Shown here piece by piece: positions 29,294 to 36,614 of a stretch of 64,000 bases of DNA. The notes below the pieces were generated by a model. It had not been told where the DNA came from and did not search any database. It saw only the letters and a list, made by a program, of their open reading frames with translations. This stretch comes from Neisseriaceae bacterium JH1-16 (lineage in GTDB: Bacteria > Pseudomonadota > Gammaproteobacteria > Burkholderiales > Chromobacteriaceae): positions 1-64,000 of the forward strand of contig JAPDNP010000009.1 in NCBI GenBank assembly GCA_025989215.1, in the 5' to 3' direction. Every line of letters begins with the position of its first letter. The stretch's first letter is position 1. The position numbers and the translations under genes were made by a program.

Positions 29294-29860
29294 TCAGCCC
29301 TTGGCGTCGGGCTGCTTGTTGAGCTCTTCGATGATATTGAGCAGGCGGCGCTGATCGGCTTCGCCGACCGTGGTAGCCGGCGGAGCCCCGGCAGGCGCCT
29401 GGGCCGCCTTGTTGGATACCGGCTTGTTCTTGGCCGGTTCACCCTTGTTGATCGCCTGCAGCACCGCGCGCACTTCCGGATCGTTCTGCGCGGCCTTGTC
29501 GGCCGCTTCGCTGCTGAGCGGCTGCGCATCGAGCGCCGCGACTGCCCGTGCCCCGACCGGTGCCAAGGCACCGCTGCTGGCAGCGCTGCTGGCAGTCTTG
29601 GTGTCGCTGGGCGGCGGCGTCATGGTGGCGAGGCTGTTCTTCGCCATGTACTCGTTCATTTCTCGCCAGCCCGCGTAGATTTGTGCCTTGTCGGCGTCCT
29701 CGTTACGCGTGAAGCACTCTTCCAGCGAACGGCCGGTCTGGCGGCAGGATGCCCCTATCGCCTTGTTGGCACCCGCCGACAGGCCGGTGACATTGCTGAC
29801 CCAGTTGCAACCGCCGAGTGCCGCCAACAGCGGCAGGCAGAAATAAACGCGCTTATCCAT
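29294..29860 (-). CDS. Hypothetical lipoprotein
   Basis: 188 aa. MDKRVYFCLPLLAALGGC ends in a lipobox, so Cys18 should be lipidated. Two further Cys residues (CRQTGRSLEECF) may form a disulphide in a small helical domain; the rest is Ala/Pro-rich and low in complexity, ending in NIIEELNKQPDAKG. No family recognised. The start overlaps the SDR stop as TAATG, so they are coupled. Confidence 0.7.
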   Translation of the reverse strand: MDKRVYFCLPLLAALGGCNWVSNVTGLSAGANKAIGASCRQTGRSLEECFTRNEDADKAQIYAGWREMNEYMAKNSLATMTPPPSDTKTASSAASSGALAPVGARAVAALDAQPLSSEAADKAAQNDPEVRAVLQAINKGEPAKNKPVSNKAAQAPAGAPPATTVGEADQRRLLNIIEELNKQPDAKG

Positions 29861-30618
29861 TATCTTCGTCCTGGCCCTACATCGGGCTTGATGATTTCTC
29901 CGGTCCGTCCCCGGCTGGCCTCGCTCATCCAATACAGGAAGTGCGGCACCAGTTCCGCGATCTCGGCGCGTTCGCTACGATCCTCGCCCGGATGGGTACG
30001 CATCCGCAGCGGCGAGTTGACCGCCCCTGGCACCAGCAGGTTGACGCGCAGGTTCGGCCAGTTGTCCCACTCATTGGCCGCCACCTGGGTCAGGTAGGTC
30101 AGGCCGGCCTTCGAGGCACCGAATGCGCCCCAGAACGGCCCGGCCTTCAGGCCATGCGTTTCGCCGACGAACAGCACCGACGCATCCGGCGCTGCGGTCA
30201 GCAGCGGCAGGCAGGCGCGGGTCAGTGCAAACGGCGCCACGGTATTGATGCGGTACTGCTCCATCCACTCGTCGATCCCCTGATTGACCAGCGGCGACAG
30301 CGCGTAAAAGTGCGAGGCGCAGTGCACGATGCCGTCGAGCCGACCGAGCGTCTGCTTGATTTGGTAGGCGAGCGAGTTGAACTCGTTGTCGCCGGCCTTG
30401 AGCAGATCCAGCGGAATCGCAGCCGGCTCCGGGCCACCTTGCGCCACGATCTCGTCGTATACCGCCTCCAGTCGCTTCACGCCGCGCGCCAGCAGCACCA
30501 CGGTGGCACCGCGCTTGGCGAACTCCAGCGACATCTGGCGACCGATCCCCTGGGTGGCCCCACTGACCAGAATCACGCGCCCGGTCAGGCAATCTTGGGA
30601 AAAATCCTCGAGCTTCAT
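29860..30618 (-). CDS. SDR-family protein, YciK-like, catalytic Tyr replaced
   Basis: 252 aa Rossmann-fold short-chain dehydrogenase/reductase. Cofactor motif GATQGIG (near residue 25) and HCAS in place of NNAG. The usual YxxxK reads FGASK, so the catalytic Tyr is Phe, and the Ser position reads GETHG. The C-terminal half resembles E. coli YciK (WGAFGASKAG, LRVNLLVPGAV, RGRTGE). It may bind NAD(P) without normal SDR chemistry. The ATG at 30618 overlaps the hpnE stop as ATGA; 30633 is an alternative. Confidence 0.75.
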   Translation of the reverse strand: MKLEDFSQDCLTGRVILVSGATQGIGRQMSLEFAKRGATVVLLARGVKRLEAVYDEIVAQGGPEPAAIPLDLLKAGDNEFNSLAYQIKQTLGRLDGIVHCASHFYALSPLVNQGIDEWMEQYRINTVAPFALTRACLPLLTAAPDASVLFVGETHGLKAGPFWGAFGASKAGLTYLTQVAANEWDNWPNLRVNLLVPGAVNSPLRMRTHPGEDRSERAEIAELVPHFLYWMSEASRGRTGEIIKPDVGPGRR

Positions 30619-31898
30619 TGTTGTCGTGTCCATTCCTGCATTAGCGCGCGGGCTGCGGCTTGACCGCTCTTGACCGCGCCTTCCAAGGTGGCGGGATAAC
30701 CGGGATCGAGCCAGTCGCCCGCCAGATATCCATATTGTATGCCGTTTAGCCGGGAATTTAGCTGTTGTCGATCAACCGTGGCGGCAAACGTCGCCCGTTT
30801 CTCGACCACCAGCCGGCTCCACAAGGGCGCGCCCAAGGTCGGATCGAGCCTGGCGATATCGGCCGCCACCTTGTCGAGCACCGCTTCACGCGGCCAGTCG
30901 ACCAGATTCGACGCGGCGCTGATCACCGCGGCGACCATGCCCTGTTCACCGGTCAGCGCCCCCCGCTCGAACAACCAGTGGGCCATTCCCCCGGCCAGCC
31001 CGGTCATCACAGCAGGCAGGCGCGGCACACGCGCATAACGCAGGTATACGGTGTATATCGGCTCGAATCGCAAGGACTGAATGGCGCGTTGCATATCGGG
31101 ATCGAATCCGAGCAGCGGCTCGGCGTGATACGGCGCGGCGGCGAGGACTACTGCATCGAAGGCGCGACCGTCGACGCGCACACCGGCACCGTCGGGCTCG
31201 ATGCTGCGCACCCGGCGCCCCTCGTAGAGCTTGGCGCCGCGTTCGGCCAACCAGCGCCAGGCCGGCAGCGGAAACAACTCGGACAGGTCGATGCGCGGCA
31301 ACAACAGGTCGCTGGCGGCGCGGCTGCTGCCCAGGCTGTCTGCCAGCACCCGCGCCAGCGTGGCGGTGGACGCGCGATGCAACGGCGTGTTCATCGCCGA
31401 TAGCACCAGCGGCTTCCAGAAGCTGTCGGTCAGCGCCCCGCCCTGATCGGTGTCGCGCAGCCAGTCGGCCACCGGTCGGTCGGGCGACACCTGCCAGCCG
31501 GCGCGCTTGAGGCCGTCCAGCGCCCGCGCCAGGCGCAGCTTCTCGCCCCAGCTCAGGCCTCGCGCGCCGAGCAGGCCCAACGCGACATGCCACGGCGCCG
31601 GCAGGCGCGGGCAGCGCATCCGGATGCCGTCGACCATCTGCCAGGTCAGCGGCAGGCGCAGGAAGGCCTGAGCGGGGTCGACGCCAACTGCGCGCATCAT
31701 CGCCAGGCACTCGGTATAGGCGCCGATCAGGATGTGCTGGCCGTTGTCGACCTTCGCGCCGTCAAGGTCGATGCGCCGTGCCCGACCGCCCGGCTCCCGC
31801 CCGGCCTCGAATACGGTCAGCTCGGCGTGTTCGGCCAGGGTGACCGCGGCGGCGAGCCCGGCCCAGCCGGCACCAACGATGGCGACGCGCGGTTTCAC
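30615..31898 (-). CDS. hpnE: Hydroxysqualene dehydroxylase
   Basis: 427 aa FAD-dependent amine-oxidase fold enzyme that converts hydroxysqualene to squalene. FAD motif VAIVGAGWAGLAAAVTLAE at the N-terminus, then EPGGRARR, DNGQHILIGAY and SAMNTPLHRAS, and a C-terminal YGYLAGDWLDPGYPATLEGA. A GTG at 31898 overlapping the hpnD stop as GTGA is preferred; the ATG at 31937 would lie 43 bases inside hpnD. Confidence 0.9.
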   Translation of the reverse strand: MKPRVAIVGAGWAGLAAAVTLAEHAELTVFEAGREPGGRARRIDLDGAKVDNGQHILIGAYTECLAMMRAVGVDPAQAFLRLPLTWQMVDGIRMRCPRLPAPWHVALGLLGARGLSWGEKLRLARALDGLKRAGWQVSPDRPVADWLRDTDQGGALTDSFWKPLVLSAMNTPLHRASTATLARVLADSLGSSRAASDLLLPRIDLSELFPLPAWRWLAERGAKLYEGRRVRSIEPDGAGVRVDGRAFDAVVLAAAPYHAEPLLGFDPDMQRAIQSLRFEPIYTVYLRYARVPRLPAVMTGLAGGMAHWLFERGALTGEQGMVAAVISAASNLVDWPREAVLDKVAADIARLDPTLGAPLWSRLVVEKRATFAATVDRQQLNSRLNGIQYGYLAGDWLDPGYPATLEGAVKSGQAAARALMQEWTRQQ

Positions 31899-32740
31899 GG
31901 CTTGTAACCGAAGGTCCAGGTCTTCCACGCCAACCACAGCTTACGCAGTGGCGTCAGCGACAGGCGCTGGTTCAGCACCTTGGACGCGCCGTCGCGCTTG
32001 ATCTCGGCGAGCGTGGCGCGGTAGATCGCCGCCATCGCGAGGCCCACGCGCTGCGCCTTGCGGTCGGCCGCCGGCAGCAACTCCCAGGCCTGGCGATAAT
32101 GCTGCTCGGCGCGATCAATCTGAAACGCCATCATCTGGCCGAATGCCTCGGTTTCCTTATAGGCCTGCACGTCGGCAGCCGGCACGTTGAAGCGCTGCAG
32201 ATCCTCGACCGGCAGGTAGATGCGGCCACGGCGCGCGTCCTCGCCGACGTCGCGGATGATGTTGGTGAGCTGGAAGGCGATGCCCAGCTCGTGCGCGTAC
32301 TTGAGCGTGGCGCGGTCGGTGTAGCCGAAGATCTGCGCCGACAGCTGTCCGACCACGCCGGCGACGCGGTGGCAATACAGCTGCAGGTCGGCATAGCGCT
32401 CGTAACGGGCGAACTCCAGGTCCATCGCCATGCCGTCGATGATCTCGGCGAACCAGGCCTGCGGCAGGTCGAACGCCGCCACATGCGGCTTCAGCGCGCG
32501 GGTCACCGGGTGCTCCGGCACGCCGAAGTAGAGCTTGTCGACTTCACCACGCCACCACTCGAGCTTGGCGGCGGCGACGTTCGGATCGTGGCACTCGTCG
32601 ACCACGTCGTCGACCTCGCGGCAGAACGCATACAGCGCGGTGATCGCGCGGCGCTGCCCTTCTTTCAGGAAGCGGAAACTGTAGTAGAAACTGGAGCCGC
32701 TCTGTGCGGCCTTGTCTTCGCAATACTGCTCGGGCGTCAC
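31895..32740 (-). CDS. hpnD: Presqualene diphosphate synthase
   Basis: 281 aa. Condenses two farnesyl diphosphates to presqualene diphosphate. The two Asp-rich motifs are DDVVDE (near 45) and DVGED (near 168), with SSFYYSFRFL and GIAFQLTNIIRDV typical of the squalene/phytoene synthase family. Start is GTG at 32740 with GGAGAGG just upstream. Lies between hpnC and hpnE. Confidence 0.92.
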   Translation of the reverse strand: MTPEQYCEDKAAQSGSSFYYSFRFLKEGQRRAITALYAFCREVDDVVDECHDPNVAAAKLEWWRGEVDKLYFGVPEHPVTRALKPHVAAFDLPQAWFAEIIDGMAMDLEFARYERYADLQLYCHRVAGVVGQLSAQIFGYTDRATLKYAHELGIAFQLTNIIRDVGEDARRGRIYLPVEDLQRFNVPAADVQAYKETEAFGQMMAFQIDRAEQHYRQAWELLPAADRKAQRVGLAMAAIYRATLAEIKRDGASKVLNQRLSLTPLRKLWLAWKTWTFGYKP

Positions 32741-32869
32741 GCGCCTCTCCTTAACCGGTAATGGGTAGGCGACGGGGTGAGCGTCGCCGATAAAGCGAAG
32801 TACTGGCGCGGCAAGCCGTCATGCGGCGTCCACGCGATAGATTCAGTTGTGCCGCTGTGCGGGCGGCGC

Positions 32870-33682
32870 TCACTTGGCGCGCAGCGCCCGCCACAGCATA
32901 TACAGCCAGTCGCGCCAGGTCAGCACCGGACGTTGGCCGAACATGTCGCCGTTGCTGTCGTGCAGCTTCTTCAGGATGCGCTCGCCGCCCATGATGATCA
33001 GCCGCAGCTCGAGACCGAGCCGGCCCCGCAGCACCTTGCCCAGCGGTGCGCCGGCCTGCAGCATCTTGCGGGCGCGGTCGATCTCGTGGCGCATCAGCGC
33101 GCTCCACAGGCCGCCCGCATCGCCCGCGGCGATCTGCGACTCGGCAATGCGGAAGCGACGCAGGTCTTCTTGCGGCAGGTAGACGCGGTCCTTCTTCCAA
33201 TCTATCGCCACGTCCTGCCAGAAATTGATCAGCTGCAAGGCGGTGCAGATGCCGTCGGACATCGCCAGGCTGCGCGGATCGCTCTCGCCGTACAGCGCCA
33301 GCATCAGCCGGCCGACCGGGTTGGCCGAACGGCGGCAATAGTCGACCAGCTCACCGAAGCTCTCGTAACGGGTCTTCACCACGTCCTGGGCGAACGCCGA
33401 CAACAGATCGTGGAACGGCGCCATCGGCAGCGCGTGCTTGGCGATCACCGCGGCCAGGTCCCGCATCATGGCGGTCTTAGGCATCTGACCGGCCTCGATG
33501 CGCCCCAGCTCCTCGCGCAGCTTCGCCAATTCAGCCAGACGCGTCTCGGCCGGCGCATCGCCCTCGTCGGCAATATCGTCGGCGGTACGGGCAAAGCGGT
33601 AGATCACGTGCACCGCCGCGCGCAGCCGACGCGGCAGCAGCACCGAGCCCACCGGGAAGTTTTCGTAATGATCGACCGCCAT
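32870..33682 (-). CDS. hpnC: Hydroxysqualene synthase
   Basis: 270 aa. Converts presqualene diphosphate to hydroxysqualene. MAVDHYENFPVGSVLLPRRLR at the N-terminus is the HpnC signature; Asp motifs are ADDIAD and DVAID. The start at 33682 is used because HpnC proteins begin with VDHYENFPV; 33697 is also open. hpnD follows after 129 bases. No squalene-hopene cyclase gene is in the window. Confidence 0.9.
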   Translation of the reverse strand: MAVDHYENFPVGSVLLPRRLRAAVHVIYRFARTADDIADEGDAPAETRLAELAKLREELGRIEAGQMPKTAMMRDLAAVIAKHALPMAPFHDLLSAFAQDVVKTRYESFGELVDYCRRSANPVGRLMLALYGESDPRSLAMSDGICTALQLINFWQDVAIDWKKDRVYLPQEDLRRFRIAESQIAAGDAGGLWSALMRHEIDRARKMLQAGAPLGKVLRGRLGLELRLIIMGGERILKKLHDSNGDMFGQRPVLTWRDWLYMLWRALRAK

Positions 33683-33762
33683 GACAAATGCCTGCAAATC
33701 AAAGCCGTCATTATACCGGAGCGCCCTGTTTCAGGATTTTTTCGGTTTTTTTTCTACGGGGG

Positions 33763-33791
33763 TTTACAAGAAAAAAAACACCACCTATACT
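33763..33791 (+). promoter_or_regulatory. Promoter of the tRNA array
   Basis: -35 TTTACA (33763-33768), 17 bases rich in A, -10 TATACT (33786-33791), then GCCGCCC, a GC-rich discriminator typical of stringently controlled stable-RNA promoters. It lies 44 bases before the first tRNA. Confidence 0.8.
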
Positions 33792-33834
33792 GCCGCCCAC
33801 TCGACTGATTCAGCGAATCAGCCGCGTGACTCGT

Positions 33835-33910
<76 letters not shown>

Positions 33911-33923
33911 CCAGATACCAGAA

Positions 33924-33949
33924 TCTCAGGCCAAGGCCTGGGATTTTTT
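33924..33949 (+). terminator. Terminator-like hairpin inside the tRNA array
   Basis: A 9-bp stem (33924-33932 with 33935-33943), two-base loop and six T residues between tRNA-Ala copy 1 and tRNA-Glu copy 1. It may partly end transcription after the first tRNA. Confidence 0.65.
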
Positions 33950-33958
33950 AACGGTTAC

Positions 33959-34034
33959 GTCCCTATCGTCTAGAGGCCTAGGACACTGCCCTTTCACGGC
34001 GGCGACCGGGGTTCGAATCCCCGTGGGGACGCCA
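33959..34034 (+). tRNA. tRNA-Glu (TTC), copy 1
   Basis: 76 nt with encoded CCA. Anticodon loop CTTTCAC gives TTC. Acceptor pair 6-67 is T-G here; copy 2 has the C-G form. Confidence 0.95.
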
Positions 34035-34046
34035 CAGTTCTATTGT

Positions 34047-34122
<76 letters not shown>

Positions 34123-34148
34123 CCCTCTTCGTAGTACAAAGTCCTTTA

Positions 34149-34224
34149 GTCCCCATCGTCTAGAGGCCTAGGACACTGCCCTTTCACGGCGGCGACCGGG
34201 GTTCGAATCCCCGTGGGGACGCCA
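34149..34224 (+). tRNA. tRNA-Glu (TTC), copy 2
   Basis: 76 nt with encoded CCA, identical to copy 1 apart from the sixth acceptor base. It ends the duplicated Ala-Glu unit. Confidence 0.95.
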
Positions 34225-34376
34225 AACGGCACCGGGCAACTCGCCCACCATTCCGCTGTCGAACACCGCACGCGTCCCGCTAGGCCTAGTCTTGGCAGGA
34301 CGACCGCAATGGCGCTTTGCCGACGGCACGCCTTGCCCTATCCTTCGTTTCATTCTTCTGCTTGCGTTTACCGACT

Positions 34377-35675
34377 ATGAAAGTTTCGTCGTGGCTACAG
34401 CCGTTCTTGTTCGCGGTCATCTACGGCCTGCTCGCGTTCTTCAGCATCGACGCGCAGGATAGCGCCAACCTGTCGACGCTGATCTGGCCGTCAGCCGGCA
34501 TTCTGCTCGGTGCACTGATGCTGACGCCGGCGCGCCAGTGGCCCAAATGGATGATCATCGCCGGGCTGCTGCACACCGCCGCCAGCCTGGCCAGTGACCG
34601 GCCGCTCAGCTTGGCGCTGCTGTTCACCGTGGCCGACCTGAGCGTCATGGGCGTGATCGCCGCGCTGTGGCGGCACCGGGTCGGCGAGGCGCAGACCCTC
34701 ACCCAGCCGCGCAGCCTGTTCTGGTTCATCGGCCTGGTGGTGGTCGGCTGCATCGCCGGCGGCCTGCTCACCGACGAGGTGCTGGAGTGGCTGCACCAGC
34801 CAACCGCCCACTACGGCTGGACCACCTGGACCGTGTCCGGCGGCATCGGCTGCCTGGTCGGCGCCCCGCTGGTAATGGCCTGGAGCAGCTTCCGGGTGCG
34901 CTTGATCGGCGGGCCGAACAAGCAGAACCTGCTGATCGGCCTCTTGTGGTTTGTCGCCCTGCTGGTGACCGCCGAAATCGCCTTCGACGGCCCGACCTCG
35001 ACCTGGGTATTCGGTGACACCAATTACGAGCTGACCTATCTGCCGCTGCTGTTCGTTGTACTGGTGGCGCTGGTATGGGAAGAGCGCGGCACCACGCTGG
35101 CACTGGTGACGCTGGCACTGATCGCCGGGGCCAATACCCTGCAGGGCGAAGGCCCGTTCGTGTTCGAGGCACAGCAGCGCAGCCTGGCGCTACTCGAAGT
35201 ACAGGGCTATATCGGTGCCGCTGCGCTGATGGGCCTGACCATGTCGGCGATCAACGCCAGCCGCCAGCAGGCGCTGAAACTAGCTGCCTCCTGGAAGGTG
35301 CGCTTCGAGGGCGCGCTGTTGTCCAGCCGTCACCTGATGTACGAGTTCGACCCGCATAGCGGCCGGATCAGCTGGGGCGGCGAGGTACAGGCGCTGCTCG
35401 GCCTGCCGGCAACGGCGCTCACCACGCTCGACGACTTCTTGGCGCACGTGCATCCGGACGACCGCCAGCCGTTCATCGATCATGCCCAGTTCAGCGACAA
35501 GGGCGGCGACGAGATCGTCACCCGCAGCTACCGCTTCCGCTTCCGCTGCGCCGACGGCGAGTACTACACCGCCGTGGTCACCGGCGCGCCCATCGTCGAC
35601 TTCGACGGCGAGGTCTACCGGGTCGATGGCCTGTTCCACCTAGAGTCCGAACTGACCGTGGTCCAACAGGTCTGA
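34377..35675 (+). CDS. MASE1-PAS membrane sensor without output domain
   Basis: 432 aa. An N-terminal MASE1 integral-membrane sensor of about eight helices (1-300, with TLIWPSAGILLGAL near 30) followed by one PAS domain (about 315-430, GRISWGGEVQALLGLP and HVHPDDR). MASE1 proteins usually end in a GGDEF, EAL or kinase domain; none is present and the gene stops cleanly. It may pass its signal to a partner. The start at 34377 is chosen because the hydrophobic MASE1 begins there. The hydrolase gene starts 5 bases after the stop. Confidence 0.8.
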   Translation: MKVSSWLQPFLFAVIYGLLAFFSIDAQDSANLSTLIWPSAGILLGALMLTPARQWPKWMIIAGLLHTAASLASDRPLSLALLFTVADLSVMGVIAALWRHRVGEAQTLTQPRSLFWFIGLVVVGCIAGGLLTDEVLEWLHQPTAHYGWTTWTVSGGIGCLVGAPLVMAWSSFRVRLIGGPNKQNLLIGLLWFVALLVTAEIAFDGPTSTWVFGDTNYELTYLPLLFVVLVALVWEERGTTLALVTLALIAGANTLQGEGPFVFEAQQRSLALLEVQGYIGAAALMGLTMSAINASRQQALKLAASWKVRFEGALLSSRHLMYEFDPHSGRISWGGEVQALLGLPATALTTLDDFLAHVHPDDRQPFIDHAQFSDKGGDEIVTRSYRFRFRCADGEYYTAVVTGAPIVDFDGEVYRVDGLFHLESELTVVQQV

Positions 35676-35680
35676 GCACG

Positions 35681-36529
35681 ATGACGGAAACCAAGCGCGG
35701 CGCCGTCGGCGCGCTGCTGATCCACGGCCTGGGCGGCACCCAGTACGACCTGGGGCTGATGCACAAGGTGCTCAAACGCGCCGGCATCGACACCCATGCG
35801 CTGACGCTGCCCGGCCACGGCGGTGCGCCGGAAGACCTGCTGTCGGTCAACGCCGAGGACTGGGTGGAAGCGGTGCGCGCCAAGTATCTGGAACTGCGCC
35901 CGCTCTACCCGACCCTGCACGTGATCGGCATGTGCATGGGCGCGCTGTTGGCGATCGAGGTGGTCAAGCGCGAACACCACCGCAACGGCAGCCTGGTGGC
36001 GCTGGCGCCGCCGGTGTTCATCGACGGCTGGTCGACGCCGTGGTACCGCGCGCTGCGCTACCTGGTCTACAAGCTGCCCCCGCTCGCCCGGCGCATGAAA
36101 GTCGAGGAAGCCGAGCCCTACGGCATCAAGAACGAACTGGTGCGCTCCATCGTCAAGGCCAAGTTCGAGCGCAACGACAACTTCCATTACCGCTGGGTGC
36201 CGCTCTACTGCATCCAGCAGGTCGACCGGCTGCGCGGCTGGGTCAAGCAGAACCTCGCCGACATCCACTGCCCGACGCTGATCATGCACGCCCGCGAGGA
36301 CGAGCTGACCAGCCTGCATTCGGCCGACTTCCTCGCGGCGCAGATCGGTGCGGCCAATACCCGGCTGGTGGTACTGGAGAACAGCTACCACATGATCTGC
36401 GTCGACAACGACCGCGAACTAGTCGCGCAGAACGTGTTGGAACACTTCGGTCTCGACCCGGCGCTGGCCAAACCGCGCCGGCGCACTGCGGCCGTCGAAA
36501 CCGCCGAGGCCAGCGGCGCCGACGAATGA
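35681..36529 (+). CDS. Alpha/beta hydrolase with cysteine nucleophile
   Basis: 282 aa, fold signatures LLIHGLGGTQYDL (oxyanion hole, near 13) and LTLPGHGG. The nucleophile elbow reads G-M-C-M-G, so Cys replaces Ser, as in PHA synthases and dienelactone hydrolases. Acid and base candidates are Asp in HAREDELT and His in NSYHMICVD. Overall it resembles carboxylesterase-type hydrolases of monoglyceride type. Substrate unknown. It is translated right after the MASE1-PAS gene and likely shares its transcript. Confidence 0.8.
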   Translation: MTETKRGAVGALLIHGLGGTQYDLGLMHKVLKRAGIDTHALTLPGHGGAPEDLLSVNAEDWVEAVRAKYLELRPLYPTLHVIGMCMGALLAIEVVKREHHRNGSLVALAPPVFIDGWSTPWYRALRYLVYKLPPLARRMKVEEAEPYGIKNELVRSIVKAKFERNDNFHYRWVPLYCIQQVDRLRGWVKQNLADIHCPTLIMHAREDELTSLHSADFLAAQIGAANTRLVVLENSYHMICVDNDRELVAQNVLEHFGLDPALAKPRRRTAAVETAEASGADE

Positions 36530-36614
36530 CCGGTGCGGCACGCTATCGCGCCGCACCATTCCTGCCCTATCATCCATCGACTCCTTCTTCAGCCGACCCT
36601 TCGGCCAACGTTTC

